A DNA stretch of 64,000 bases from Gammaproteobacteria bacterium. Lineage in GTDB: Bacteria; Pseudomonadota; Gammaproteobacteria; SZUA-140. The stretch lies in the NCBI GenBank assembly GCA_016712635.1, contig JADJQS010000002.1:62001-126000 (forward strand), read 5' to 3'. Below, one piece after another: positions 28,134 to 37,872 of the stretch. The position numbers were made by a program, and so were the translations under genes. Under the pieces are notes generated by a model that was not told the origin of the DNA, did no database searches, and worked only from the letters and a program-made list of their open reading frames with translations. Within the stretch, counting starts at the first letter, position 1; the number at the start of each line of letters is the position of its first letter.

Positions 28134-29585
28134 ATGACTCGTTACACGATTTTTTCCGCCGCGGTGCGTTGTGAATGGCGTAACCTGCGCCGCGATCCCG
28201 CGCTGTGGCTGGTGCTTGCCATAATACTCTCCACGGTAGGTTACGCCCTCCACAACGGCAGGAGCGTTGTGCAACATCAGAACGCCGCCATAGCAGCAAC
28301 AAAGGCTGAAGAACAGGAGCGGCTGGCGAATCTCCGGCTAAATCTGGCGGACATTGATGCGGGCAGGATTGCTCCGCCGGAGAGGCCTTTCCGTGACCCG
28401 CGACTCCCCATCTTCGTCGGAGGAGGCTCAGGGGCCACCGGCGCCTCGCTGCCGCCTCATCCGCTGGCCCTCATTGCCACTGGCCAAAGCGATCTGTATC
28501 CAGCCAGTATCAAGATCACCAGCGGCGGCAAAGACAGCTTCCTGTTCAGCGACGAGATTGCTAATCCCACGCAGTTGCTCACGGGCTCCTTTGATCTCGC
28601 TTTCGTGCTGGTCTTCATCTATCCGCTGTGGATGCTCGCACTGATTTATAATCTGATTTCCGCCGAGCGCGAGCAGGGTACGCTCGCGCTCACGGGATCC
28701 TGCCCGGTGAGTCTGCGCACCGTGTTTGCCGGCAAGCTTCTGGTGCGCGCCGGTGTACTGATCCTAGTCACGGTGGTGGCAGTGTATGCCGGTCTCGCCA
28801 TGACGGGCGCCGGCTTTGCGGGCAATGGCAATGCGTACGCGGCGCTGGGTCTGGTGATAATTGTGTATGGTTTCTTCTGGGTGGCGCTGGCTACCGCGGT
28901 AAACACCCTGGGGCGTGACTCTGCCTATAATGCCATGACGCTGGTCATAGTCTGGATCATGCTGCTGCTGATCCTGCCCGCACTGATCAACGCATGGTCA
29001 CAGTCGCGCTATCCTTCGCCTTCGCGCGCCGAGATGGTGCTGTCCGTGCGTGCCGCGTCAAACGATGCCAATCTCGAACAAGATGCCGCCCTCGCCCTTT
29101 ATGAGCAGGAGCATGGCCACTCACACGAGCGCGGCAGCCTGCGTGAACGCACGCTGCGGCGCATTTCGGTCACGCAGGCCGCGGCGGCGCGCGCGGATTC
29201 GATACTGGCAGCCCATGACGCACAGATTGCGAAACAGCACGATTTTGCCCGGCGGTTCGCTTACGCCTCGCCGGCCCTGCTCATGTACGATGCTATGGCA
29301 GAAATCGCCGGGACCGGCCGCAGCCGCTATGCAGAGTTTTTCAGTCAGATTGACCAGTTTCATCAAGAGTGGCGCGAGTTCTTCGTCTCCCGAGCAAAAA
29401 CTGAGCGAATGCTGACCGATGAGGATTACAGGCAGTTTCCGCATTTCCAGTTCGAAGAGCGCTTGAACGGCCAGACTTTCTCCCTTATTGGACCCACGCT
29501 GACAGGGATAGCGGTGCTGTTCCTGCTGTTTGCCGGAATTGCTTCACGCGGATTGCGCCGCTGCAGCGTGGTGGGACGAGGCTGA
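28134..29585 (+). CDS. ABC-2 exporter permease (DUF3526 family)
   Basis: 483 residues, paralogous in plan to the preceding permease. It has an N-terminal membrane segment, a soluble domain, the motif AEREQGTLALTGSCPVSLRTVFAGK, four further membrane segments, a long extracytoplasmic region (about 295-440) and a final helix (LIGPTLTGIAVLFLLFAGIA). It begins 13 bp after the first permease, so ATPase, permease and permease form one operon. A His-containing stretch (EQEHGHSHERGSL) at about 320-335 could bind metal, but this is only suggestive. Confidence 0.85.
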   Translation: MTRYTIFSAAVRCEWRNLRRDPALWLVLAIILSTVGYALHNGRSVVQHQNAAIAATKAEEQERLANLRLNLADIDAGRIAPPERPFRDPRLPIFVGGGSGATGASLPPHPLALIATGQSDLYPASIKITSGGKDSFLFSDEIANPTQLLTGSFDLAFVLVFIYPLWMLALIYNLISAEREQGTLALTGSCPVSLRTVFAGKLLVRAGVLILVTVVAVYAGLAMTGAGFAGNGNAYAALGLVIIVYGFFWVALATAVNTLGRDSAYNAMTLVIVWIMLLLILPALINAWSQSRYPSPSRAEMVLSVRAASNDANLEQDAALALYEQEHGHSHERGSLRERTLRRISVTQAAAARADSILAAHDAQIAKQHDFARRFAYASPALLMYDAMAEIAGTGRSRYAEFFSQIDQFHQEWREFFVSRAKTERMLTDEDYRQFPHFQFEERLNGQTFSLIGPTLTGIAVLFLLFAGIASRGLRRCSVVGRG

Positions 29586-29669
29586 TCGGCGACCTACTAC
29601 ATCTATCAATCAACTCATGAATCTGTTTCATCGGGTCTTGTTTATATCTAAACACAGGAGAAAACTCGC

Positions 29670-30443
29670 ATGACCACCAGTACATTCAAGCACCTTCTGC
29701 AGGCCGGTTTCACCGCGGGCGCCTTATTCTACGCTACCGTGTCACATGCCCACTTCCCCTGGGTCATGGTCACCGATTACACCGCCGAGCAAGATAAGGC
29801 GGCGACGGCGTACCTGGGCTGGGGACACAGCTTCCCGGTCGCCGGCTTCATGGCCGAGGACCGCATCGGAACCCTTGAGCTGGTCAGTCCCGACGGCAGC
29901 CGCGGCGGCCTCGATAAGAAGGACGCCGGCTATGCGACGCCCGAACTGAAGACCGCCGGTGCCTATGTCTTGCTGGCCTCGCAGAAAGGCGGGTTCTACA
30001 CGCGCACCAAGAGCGGCAACAAGCGCCAGTCCAAGGAAGGCCTCAGCGACATTATCAAGTGTTCGTTTTCATCCAACACCATGAAGGCGGTGTTCAATGT
30101 TGGCGCCGGCGACGGCGACGTCAGCAAGCGCTTCGACCACCCGCTGGAGATCATCCCGCTCGATAATCCGGGGAATCTCAGGGTGAACGACCACCTCAAG
30201 GTCCAGGTCCTGCTGCACGGGAAACCCTATGACGGCATGATCTACGCGACCTACGCCGGCTTCTCCAACGAGGAAAACACCTTCGCCTATGCGGTCGGTA
30301 CCGACGATGACGGCACGGCCTCGATCCGGATCCTGTCCACCGGCACCTGGCTGATCAAGGCGAACGCAGAGCAGCCCTACCCCGACACCAAGGTCTGCGA
30401 CGTGGAGTCCTATACCTCAACCTTCACCTTCGGCATCCAGTAA
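29670..30443 (+). CDS. Periplasmic DUF4198 protein
   Basis: 257 residues with a signal peptide ending VSHA and a mature N-terminus beginning HFPWVM, a His-led start characteristic of DUF4198 proteins. The body shows the Ig-like DUF4198 blocks DHPLEIIPLDNPGNLRVNDHLKVQVLLHGKP and GTDDDGTASIRILSTGTWLIKA. Related proteins (for example NikK-type components) occur with nickel or cobalt uptake, but the metal here is unknown. It precedes a small exported protein with a 1-base stop/start overlap. AGGAG lies 8 bases before the ATG. Confidence 0.85.
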   Translation: MTTSTFKHLLQAGFTAGALFYATVSHAHFPWVMVTDYTAEQDKAATAYLGWGHSFPVAGFMAEDRIGTLELVSPDGSRGGLDKKDAGYATPELKTAGAYVLLASQKGGFYTRTKSGNKRQSKEGLSDIIKCSFSSNTMKAVFNVGAGDGDVSKRFDHPLEIIPLDNPGNLRVNDHLKVQVLLHGKPYDGMIYATYAGFSNEENTFAYAVGTDDDGTASIRILSTGTWLIKANAEQPYPDTKVCDVESYTSTFTFGIQ

Positions 30444-30775
30444 TGGGTCCGCGCAGCCACGGGAAACTGGTCCTGGGGCTGATCATGAGCCTGGGCGGCG
30501 CCACTGCCGCCTGGGCGCATGAGCCCTACATGGACTGTTTCGACAACAAGGACAACACCGTCACCTGCGAGGCCGGCTATGAGGACGGCTCGCCCGCCGG
30601 AGACGAGGACAAGATCTTCGTCAAGGACGACCAGGGCAAGACGCTGATGTCCGGGAAATTCACCGACGGCCAATACACCTTCACGCGCCCGGCCGGACAC
30701 TTTGTCGCCGTCTTCGTCGGTGGCGACATCGGTCATGTCCGACGGGTACCGGATTCAGGGCTCATCCAACGCTGA
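30443..30775 (+). CDS. Small exported protein in DUF4198 operon
   Basis: 110 residues; a signal peptide (KLVLGLIMSLGGATAAWA) is followed by a mature start HEPYMDCFDNKDNTVTCEAGYEDGS. The two cysteines could form a disulfide. The mature part, about 85 residues, looks like one small Ig-like domain (DGQYTFTRPAGHFVAVFVGG). Its stop/start overlap with the DUF4198 gene upstream (TAATG) and the 29-bp gap to the next DUF4198 gene show one operon. I recognise no named family; similar small proteins accompany DUF4198 genes in metal loci (inference). Confidence 0.75.
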   Translation: MGPRSHGKLVLGLIMSLGGATAAWAHEPYMDCFDNKDNTVTCEAGYEDGSPAGDEDKIFVKDDQGKTLMSGKFTDGQYTFTRPAGHFVAVFVGGDIGHVRRVPDSGLIQR

Positions 30776-30804
30776 CACCAGTATTCTTTCGGGAGACTTC
30801 AAAC

Positions 30805-31506
30805 ATGAAAGGCACATTCCTCGCGTCGCTGGCCGCGGCCGGCCTCCTCTGCACCCCGGCACTGGCGCACGATGTATGGCTGGTCCCGAAGGCCGGTGGC
30901 AAGGCGCATGAACTGGTGTTCGGACACCCCGGTGAGCTCGAGCCCTACGATCCGGCGCATGTCGAGGAGACCTACGTTATCGACACCTCCGGCAAACCCA
31001 AATTCACCAGCACCCGCGTGCAGGACAACAAGGTCGAGATCCAGACGGGGGCGGACACTGCGCTGGTCGCCCTCTATTACGACCACGGCTTCTGGACCGT
31101 CGGCCCGGACCGCAAATCCGCCGCGGCGCCGAAGTGGAAGATCCTGAATTATCGTACCTCGGCCCACATCCGGCTGTTCAACAAGAACCTGCTGGCCTGG
31201 ACCCCGGCGCTCGCCGCCCCGGTCGGCCTCGACCTCGAGATCGTCCCGCTCGCCAATCCGCTCAAACTGAAACCCGGTGACAAGTACCCGATCCAGGTGT
31301 TCTACAAATCCAGGCCCCTGGCGCAAGCCGACGTCGAGGTGATGGGGGACATGGAGCTGTATACCACCGATGCCTCCGGCAAGGTCGAGATCCCGATCCA
31401 GCAGGCTGACTTCCAGTACGTCTTCGTCTCACACATTGAACCCATGAAGAGCAATCCCAATGTGGACGAGGCCGAGCTCTCGACCAACCTGATGTTCCGA
31501 CCTTAG
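30805..31506 (+). CDS. Periplasmic DUF4198 protein (full-length copy)
   Basis: 233 residues, signal peptide ending PALA, mature start HDVWLVPKAGGKAHELVFGHPGELEPYDP. The domain blocks LDLEIVPLANPLKLKPGDKYPIQVFYKSRPLAQADVEVMG and DFQYVFVSHIE are standard DUF4198. It is a paralogue of the gene at 40054, which shares the HPGELE(S/P)YDPA, NKNLLAW/NKNLMAW and EIVPLANPL stretches. Its last 226 bp are repeated, at about 92% identity, at 37459-37687 on the far side of an RND efflux operon. Confidence 0.88.
   Translation: MKGTFLASLAAAGLLCTPALAHDVWLVPKAGGKAHELVFGHPGELEPYDPAHVEETYVIDTSGKPKFTSTRVQDNKVEIQTGADTALVALYYDHGFWTVGPDRKSAAAPKWKILNYRTSAHIRLFNKNLLAWTPALAAPVGLDLEIVPLANPLKLKPGDKYPIQVFYKSRPLAQADVEVMGDMELYTTDASGKVEIPIQQADFQYVFVSHIEPMKSNPNVDEAELSTNLMFRP
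31281..31506 (+). repeat. Direct repeat, left copy (3' end of DUF4198 gene)
   Basis: About 226 bp matching 37461-37687 in the same orientation; about 18 differences by hand alignment, with one uninterrupted identical run of more than 50 bp. The two copies bracket the tolC-adaptor-RND operon. The left copy is the intact gene end; the right copy is an isolated, frameshifted fragment. Confidence 0.85.
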
Positions 31507-31618
31507 TTCCATTTTCCGGGGTTGGTGCGTTCTGCGCCACCTCCTTCAGGTTAACTCAGCGCTTCATACAGCCCTAATTCAAATTTATTTAGGTTAATAA
31601 TTGAGTTCAATTAGTGAT

Positions 31619-32956
31619 ATGAAACTGCCATCGGTCCTTGTTTCTTTGTTGATCACATACGTATGCATCCATGCGGACACAATTTCTGCAGTAGGCTATC
31701 CTTCATCTACTGTCGACAAGTCTCAAGCGCAAACACTGGTGCATCTTACCGATCTTGCATTAAGGCGTAACACCAAAACTCGTATTGCCTGGGCTTCCAT
31801 CCGATCCTCCGAGGCGGGACTAGAGTTGGCACGCGCAGGTTATTGGCCACAGATCGACGCATCCCTTAGTGCACAGCGCAACCGTGCCCTGAATTTTACC
31901 GGACAACCTGCTGATAACCAGACACGTTATAGCGCCAGCGTCAATTTGAGCTATCTTTTGTGGGATTTCGGTACGCGCGGCGGCACGCTGGAGCAGGCTA
32001 AATTCCAGCTGGCCTCCGTGCAACTTACGCATAATCAGATCATGCAGGATGTGATCTTGCAAGTGGAGCAGGCCTACTATCTAACGTTGGGGCTGGAGGC
32101 TGTGGTGTTGGCGGTTCGACAAAACTATATGGATGCCGAGACAAATCTGGAGGCCGCGCAGTATCGCAGAACCGTTGGTCTAAGCACGATAGGTGATGTC
32201 TATAAGGCAGAGGCGGCACTGGCCGGTGCCAGGCTTGCTATGCAACAGGTTGAAGGACAATTGGCAGCAACACGCGGCACGCTGGCAGTGTCGGTAGGGG
32301 AATCTCCCGATACACTAATATCATTGGTCGCCTGGGAGCCTGAGGCGGCGGCACTGCCGGAGCAAAGCGTGGCAAGCCTGCTTGATGAGGCGCTTGGCGC
32401 TCGCCCCGAACTGCTCGCAGCAAAAGCTCGCGAACAGGAAAGCGCAGCAAAGATACGTGCTATCCGTGGCAGTGCCTTGCCAACACTCAGTTTCGATGCC
32501 AGCGCTGGGCACACTCAAGTGCACAACATAGGCGACAGTTCCCAGTTCAGCGCGTTGTTCAGCTTAAAGATTCCACTGTTTTCTGGTTTCGGTGATCGTG
32601 CCGCCGTACATCTGGCCGAGGCGGAGCTGGAAAATGTCCGCGCAGTTAACGACGAGCTTCGGAGTCAGGTTGCCTTACAGGTGTGGCGGGCCTATCAGGA
32701 TCTCCGCACAGCAGCAACAACTCTTGATAGCAGCGATTCACAATTGAAGAGCGCACAACAAGCGGCGGATGTATCGGGCGCGCGTTACAAGAGTGGTCTC
32801 GATACCATACTCGATGTATTGAGCGCACAGTCTACCCTGGCCAGTGCACGGGTCCAGAAAATCCAAGCGCGATTAAATTGGACTGCAGCCCGAGCTACCC
32901 TGGGTCATGCCGTGGGAGGACTCAAGATGCCAATATCTACGAAGGATCAGATGTGA
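31619..32956 (+). CDS. TolC-family outer-membrane efflux protein
   Basis: 445 residues from the ATG at 31619, which starts a signal peptide (LPSVLVSLLITYVCIHADTI). A TTG at 31601 is an alternative. The two-fold alpha-hairpin structure is visible: AWASIRSSEAGLELARAGYWPQIDASLSAQ, TLEQAKFQLASVQLTHNQIMQDVILQVEQAYYLTLG, and in the second half LFSLKIPLFSGFGDRAAVHLAEAELENVRA. There is no lipobox, unlike the OMF at 6400. First gene of the second RND operon. Codon and base composition are noticeably less GC-rich than the flanking DUF4198 genes. Confidence 0.9.
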   Translation: MKLPSVLVSLLITYVCIHADTISAVGYPSSTVDKSQAQTLVHLTDLALRRNTKTRIAWASIRSSEAGLELARAGYWPQIDASLSAQRNRALNFTGQPADNQTRYSASVNLSYLLWDFGTRGGTLEQAKFQLASVQLTHNQIMQDVILQVEQAYYLTLGLEAVVLAVRQNYMDAETNLEAAQYRRTVGLSTIGDVYKAEAALAGARLAMQQVEGQLAATRGTLAVSVGESPDTLISLVAWEPEAAALPEQSVASLLDEALGARPELLAAKAREQESAAKIRAIRGSALPTLSFDASAGHTQVHNIGDSSQFSALFSLKIPLFSGFGDRAAVHLAEAELENVRAVNDELRSQVALQVWRAYQDLRTAATTLDSSDSQLKSAQQAADVSGARYKSGLDTILDVLSAQSTLASARVQKIQARLNWTAARATLGHAVGGLKMPISTKDQM

Positions 32957-34038
32957 CTCGCAAGATACTGCCGCTATTCATCCTCGTTTTTATCACCGCT
33001 GGACTAGCCTGGATGGCGGAATGGCGAATTGGAGCCAGCGGCCAGGACATAAGCAATCGTCGTGATCAACCGCCTGTAGTAGAGACTGTTTTGGTTAGCA
33101 TGCAACCCATGCCACTTACTCTGCAGTCGGTCGGGCAGGTACAACCGGAACTTAGCGTGCAGATTCGTCCCCAGGTTAGCGGTGTACTGCAGAAATTACA
33201 TTTCGTAGAGGGACAGACAGTGATCAAGGAACAGCGTTTATTCAGTATCGATCGCGCTCAATATGATAATTCACTGGTGGCAGCGCGTGCCGAGTGGGAA
33301 AACGCCAAAGTGCAGGCCCAACGTCTGGCACCCTTGGCAGACAAGGAATATGTCACCGGGCAGGAATATGACAATGCGCTGGCGGCGCAAGATCAGGCCA
33401 TGGGCAGGCTCAAACAGGCTGAAATCAATCTTGCCTACACCGAAATACGAGCGCCTATTACTGGCCTTACCGGCATCATCGGCGCCAAACCCGGTAACCT
33501 GGTGGCGCCCGGCGACAGCGTACCGCTGGTGGTCATCAATCAGATGCGTCCTATTCTCGTACAATTCACCATCCCGCAACAACGCATTCTAGAGCTGCGC
33601 CGCTATCAGGCGCAGCGTAGTATCCGCGTCTTCATCACCCACGAGGATGGCAGCGGTAACTTGGACGATGGGGAGCTGATATTCATCGACAATGTCGTTA
33701 ATACCGGCACTGGGACTGTATTGCTCAAGGCGCGGGTGGAAAACGAGCATGAACAATTGTGGCCAGGGCAGTATGTAGGAGTACAGATACGTTTCACGAT
33801 TCAACCAGAAGCCGTCGTGATCCCGCAGTCCGCGGTGCAAATTGGACAGAAGGGTAACTATGTTTATGTGGTCGAGCAAGACAGGGCCGAGATTCGCGAC
33901 GTGCATGTGGATCGTCAAGTAGGTGACCTTGCGGTTATTGCATCCGGCCTCAAGTCTGGCGAAACGGTGATAAAAGGCGCGCCGCGCAATTTGACGCCGG
34001 GCAGCAAGGTAGTGATCTCGGGTCCGCCGAAAGAATAG
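32953..34038 (+). CDS. RND efflux periplasmic adaptor (MdtA-like)
   Basis: 361 residues from the GTG at 32953, which overlaps the upstream stop (ATGTGA) and has AAGGA at a good distance. The N-terminal anchor is PLFILVFITAGLAWMAEW. Lipoyl halves (SVQIRPQVSGVLQKLHFVEGQ and TEIRAPITGLTGIIGAKPGNLV) enclose a helical hairpin. The later blocks PGQYVGVQIRFTIQPEAVVIPQSAVQ and NYVYVVEQDRAEIRDVHVD match MdtA-type adaptors. It feeds the RND pump encoded 16 bp downstream. Confidence 0.9.
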   Translation: MTRKILPLFILVFITAGLAWMAEWRIGASGQDISNRRDQPPVVETVLVSMQPMPLTLQSVGQVQPELSVQIRPQVSGVLQKLHFVEGQTVIKEQRLFSIDRAQYDNSLVAARAEWENAKVQAQRLAPLADKEYVTGQEYDNALAAQDQAMGRLKQAEINLAYTEIRAPITGLTGIIGAKPGNLVAPGDSVPLVVINQMRPILVQFTIPQQRILELRRYQAQRSIRVFITHEDGSGNLDDGELIFIDNVVNTGTGTVLLKARVENEHEQLWPGQYVGVQIRFTIQPEAVVIPQSAVQIGQKGNYVYVVEQDRAEIRDVHVDRQVGDLAVIASGLKSGETVIKGAPRNLTPGSKVVISGPPKE

Positions 34039-34054
34039 AAGCCGAAGAGCGTCC

Positions 34055-37000
34055 ATGTATATATCCACGCCCTTCATCCGCCGTCCGGTGATGACCGCTG
34101 CAGTCATGGCGGCCTTGATTATCTTCGGCATGACCTCCTATATCACCATGCCGGTGAGCGAGCTGCCCAATGTTGATTTTCCTACCATCAGTGTATCCGC
34201 CAATCTACCTGGCGCGGACCCCAAAACCATGGCGGCGGCGGTGGCCATGCCTCTGGAACGGCAGTTCAGTTCTATTCCTGGACTGAGCAGCATGAGCTCT
34301 GTAAGCACTGTGGGCAGTAGCAACATATCCCTGCAATTCGAGCTGGAGCGCGACATTGATGCCGCGACCCAGGATGTGCAAACCGCGATATCCCAGGCCA
34401 TACGTCGCCTGCCAGGCGACATGCCTTCACCTCCCAGCCTGCGCAAACTCAATCCAGCGGATTTCGCTATCATATTTCTTGCCCTATCCGCTGAGCAGCT
34501 TCCGCTCACTGAACTCGACGAATATGCCCAGACCCGTGTCGCCCAGAGTATTTCGACCATCCCGGGGTTGCGCAGGTACTGGTGCTCGGCTCACGCAAAT
34601 ACGCCGTGCGACTCCACTTGAATCCCTACGCCCTGGCGGCGCGCGATATCTCACTTTTTGATGTGGAGACGGCGGTCCAAGGTAGCAATAGTAATCTACC
34701 GGTTGGCACACTCGGCGGTAGCACGCGCAGCTACACAGTACAGGCCGGAGGACAGTTGCAGGACGCCGCCGCCTATGATCGTATAGTGGTCGCCTATCGC
34801 AATGGCGCTCCTGTTTACCTTGCAGATGTGGGAAAAGCTACGGATGGCTTTGAACAAAATAAACAACTTTCGACATTCTTGGACAATACCGCGCCAGAGC
34901 AAGGATCACGCACAGCAATCTTGCTGGAAGTGAAACGTCAACCAGGCGCTAACGCCGTCAAGGTATCACAAGCAGTGCGGGAACGATTAGAGGATCTCAC
35001 GCGCCAGGCGCCGGGTGACGCCACATTAAGGTTGCTCTATGATCGGTCAGATTTTATAAAAGGGTCCATTCATGAAGTGAAAGTCACCTTGATACTGGCC
35101 ATTATCCTAGTGGTTGGAGTGATCTTCCTCTTTCTGCGCAATATGCGCGCCACTGTTATCAGCGCCATGGCCCTGCCGACGTCTCTGATCGGTACCTTCG
35201 CCGTGATGAAGCTGTTTGGTTTCGGACTCGATAATCTCTCCCTGATGGCTATCACCCTGGCAGTTGGATTCGTTGTTGACGATGCCATCGTCGTACTTGA
35301 GAATATCGCACGGTATAGCGAAAAGGGCCGCTCACCCATGGAGGCGGCCCTGACCGGAACGCGTGAGATTACTTTTACCGTGCTATCCATGACCCTATCG
35401 CTGGTTGCAGTCTTCATTCCTATCATGTTCATGAACGGTCTGATGGGGCGAATGTTCAACGAATTCGCGCTCACCGTCTCTATTGCCATACTAATATCCG
35501 GTGCCGTATCACTTACCCTCATACCCATGCTGAGCAGTCGTTATCTCGTGGTCAGCGATAATCATGGGCGTCTTTATTATTTCCTGGAGAGGGTGTTCAA
35601 TCGGATGCGCGACGGCTATGGGCGTACGCTGGTCTGGTCGGTAGATAATTGGCGCACAATGCTAGCGGCGACAGCGCTAATCCTTGGATTGACATTTTAC
35701 CTGTTTAATATAATACCCAAGGGTTTTATCCCTAGTGAGGATACCGGACAGATTATCGCTGACACCAAGGCGCCAGAAGGTGTCACTTTCGATCAGATGC
35801 TGTCATTACAAGCACAAATAGCGCGTATTGTGACGCAGAACCCCGGCGTTGCCGCTGTTATGTCGAGTGTTGGACTGAGTCGAGGTGGTGCAAACGCGAA
35901 CAACACCGGACGAATGGTCATTCGACTGCAGCCGCGTGAGACCCGAAATTCCAGCGCGGATGATGTAATTCAGCAACTCCGGCTGGCAGTGACTGGCGTG
36001 CGAGGAATACAAGTATCATTCCAGAATCCACCCGTAATCCGTATTGGCGGTATCGCCGGCAGTGGTCAATATCAATATATATTACAAGGATTGAATCTGG
36101 ATGGATTAAATCAGACCGCTGCCTCATTCGAACTCAAGCTCGCGAATGTGTCCGGGGTGCAAGATATAAGAAGCAGTCTTGATCTTAATAACCCCCAGAT
36201 TAATGTGCGCATCCTGCGAGACACGGCTGCAGCTTTGGGCGCAAGTGTTGAAGGTATACAGGCCACCCTTTATAGGGCGTACGGTGGCGGACAGGTCAGC
36301 ACTATTTATGGAGCTGGCGACGAATATCAGGTGATAATGGAACTGTCTCCAAGCTATCAAACCAATATCGATGCGCTCAACGCATTGTATGTACCAGCGA
36401 GCAGCGGAAAGTTGATACCTTTGCGTACGGTTACCGATATTTCGTCAGGCATTGGACCGCTTTCTGTGAATCATTACGGCCAGTTGCCGGCGGTCATTTT
36501 CTCCTTCAACCTGGCGCCGGACGCCTCACTGGGTGAAGTCACGGGCCAGATAGAAACGTTGGCCAATAACAATCTCCCGGCGGATATTACCGGAATATTT
36601 ACCGGGAATGCACAGACCTTTCAGGATTCCCTGGTAGGTATGCCGCTCCTGCTGCTGATTACTGTACTTGTGATTTACATGGTTTTGTCCATGCTCTACG
36701 AGCATTTCATACACCCAATTACCATACTCACCGCGTTGCCGCTGGCCATGGTAGGCGCGCTGCTGACCCTGATTCTATTTGGGCAGGAACTCAATATCTT
36801 CAGCTTTGTCGGCCTGATTCTTCTGGTGGGCCTGGTAAAAAAGAACGGCATCATAATGGTAGACTTTGCCCTGCACAACCGCCGTGAACATAAAACTTCC
36901 GCTCGGGACGCCATTATCGAGGCGTGCCTGGTGCGTTTCCGCCCCATCATGATGACTACGCTCGCTGCCATTCTCGGCACGTTGCCCATTGCGCTCGGCA

Positions 37001-37188
37001 CAGGAATGGGCGCCGAGGCGCGTCGGCCACTGGGCATTGCAGTTGTGGGCGGACTTGTGTTTTCGCAACTGCTCACCCTCTACATCACTCCAGCATTTTA
37101 CGTTGCGATGGAACACCTGAGTGAACGCTTGCAGAGATGCAATGACACCAGTCAGGCGACAATCGTAAAATCGCCGGGAGTAAAATGA
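34055..37188 (+). CDS. RND permease, MdtB/MdtC-like (frameshifted)
   Basis: About 1044 residues when restored; HAE-1 pump of the MdtBC/MexN group. The start MYISTPFIRRPVMTAAVMAALIIFG is typical, with PVSELPNVDFPTISVSANLPGADPKTMAAAVA next. The proton-relay Asp pair is in VGFVVDDAIVVLENIARY. The last third contains FVGLILLVGLVKKNGIIMVDFAL and the helix LGIAVVGGLVFSQLLTLYITPAFYV. The frame breaks at 34562-34567: one G appears to be missing from the run in CCCGGGGTT. Restoring it gives IPGVAQVLVLGSRKYAV. If real, the pump would be inactive. The 270 bp after it holds no gene. Confidence 0.87.
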
Positions 37189-37458
37189 TTATGTGTGTAT
37201 ATCGATGGCAATTGCACACTCTGCTGCGTGTATAAAGATACATAGCAAAACCATTAGGTAATAAGGGCGAAACGTTACCTAAATAGAGTTTCATGAACTG
37301 CTTGAATACATTCTCAACTCAGTAATTATACCAGGACTCGATTACCCTCAGGCACATTGGAAAATGATACTTCGATTGACCTCTCCCCCGCAGCGTATCC
37401 AAATCAAGTGAGAACGTTTTCATAGCATCAAGCGGCCTGCGCCTCGAAAAGTACAGGC

Positions 37459-37687
37459 TGCAGGTATCCGATCCAGGTGTTCTACAAATCCAGGCCCCTG
37501 GCGCAAGCCGACGTCGAGGTGATGGGCGACATGGAGCTGTATACCACCGACGCCTCCGGCAGGGTCGAGGTCCCCGATCCAACAGGCCGACTTCCAGTAC
37601 GTCTTCGTCTCCCACATCGAACCCATGAAGAGCAATCCCAATGTGGACGAAGTCGAGATCTCGACCAACCTGATGTTCCGCCCCTGA
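37459..37687 (+). pseudogene. DUF4198 gene fragment (right copy of direct repeat)
   Basis: The fragment matches the last third of the DUF4198 gene at 30805-31506, from IQVFYKSRPLAQ to the stop. One extra C (around 37573) shifts the frame in the middle and the stop is TGA rather than TAG. There is no start or upstream part, so it cannot encode a functional protein. It marks the right edge of the RND operon insertion. The 37189-37458 sequence before it shows no gene. Confidence 0.88.
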
Positions 37688-37775
37688 TCTCCTCCGGCGC
37701 GTAAAGGCGCACGCCACCCTGGGCTTCCGCCCACCCTGGTTTACCACTGCGCCCACCTGATTAGACTAATTATAA

Positions 37776-37812
37776 GGTAGTAATGTAAGAAGTATTATCT
37801 TATATTACTACC
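37776..37812 (+). promoter_or_regulatory. 37-bp inverted repeat upstream of TonB receptor 3
   Basis: Arms GGTAGTAATGTAAG and CTTATATTACTACC (13 of 14 paired) with a 9-base spacer, 60-97 bp upstream of the receptor ATG. The AT content and symmetry fit a dimeric metal-regulator operator, but it matches no NikR, Zur or Fur consensus I know. No T-tract follows, so it is unlikely to be a terminator. Confidence 0.55.
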
Positions 37813-37872
37813 GTCCTTATTCTGTCCAAGCGGTTACTTAACAGGGAAATTAGATTAGAGGAGAACGACTAA

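Noticed and set aside
30443..30775. Frameshift near the end of the small exported protein
   Set aside because: An alternative frame exists, but the current ending is plausible and there is no paralogue to show a lesion.
31575..37330. Short terminal inverted repeats around the second RND operon (TATTTAGGTTA on the left, its near complement about 37270)
   Set aside because: Only about 10 bases match and the surroundings are AT-rich, so chance is likely. There is no transposase.
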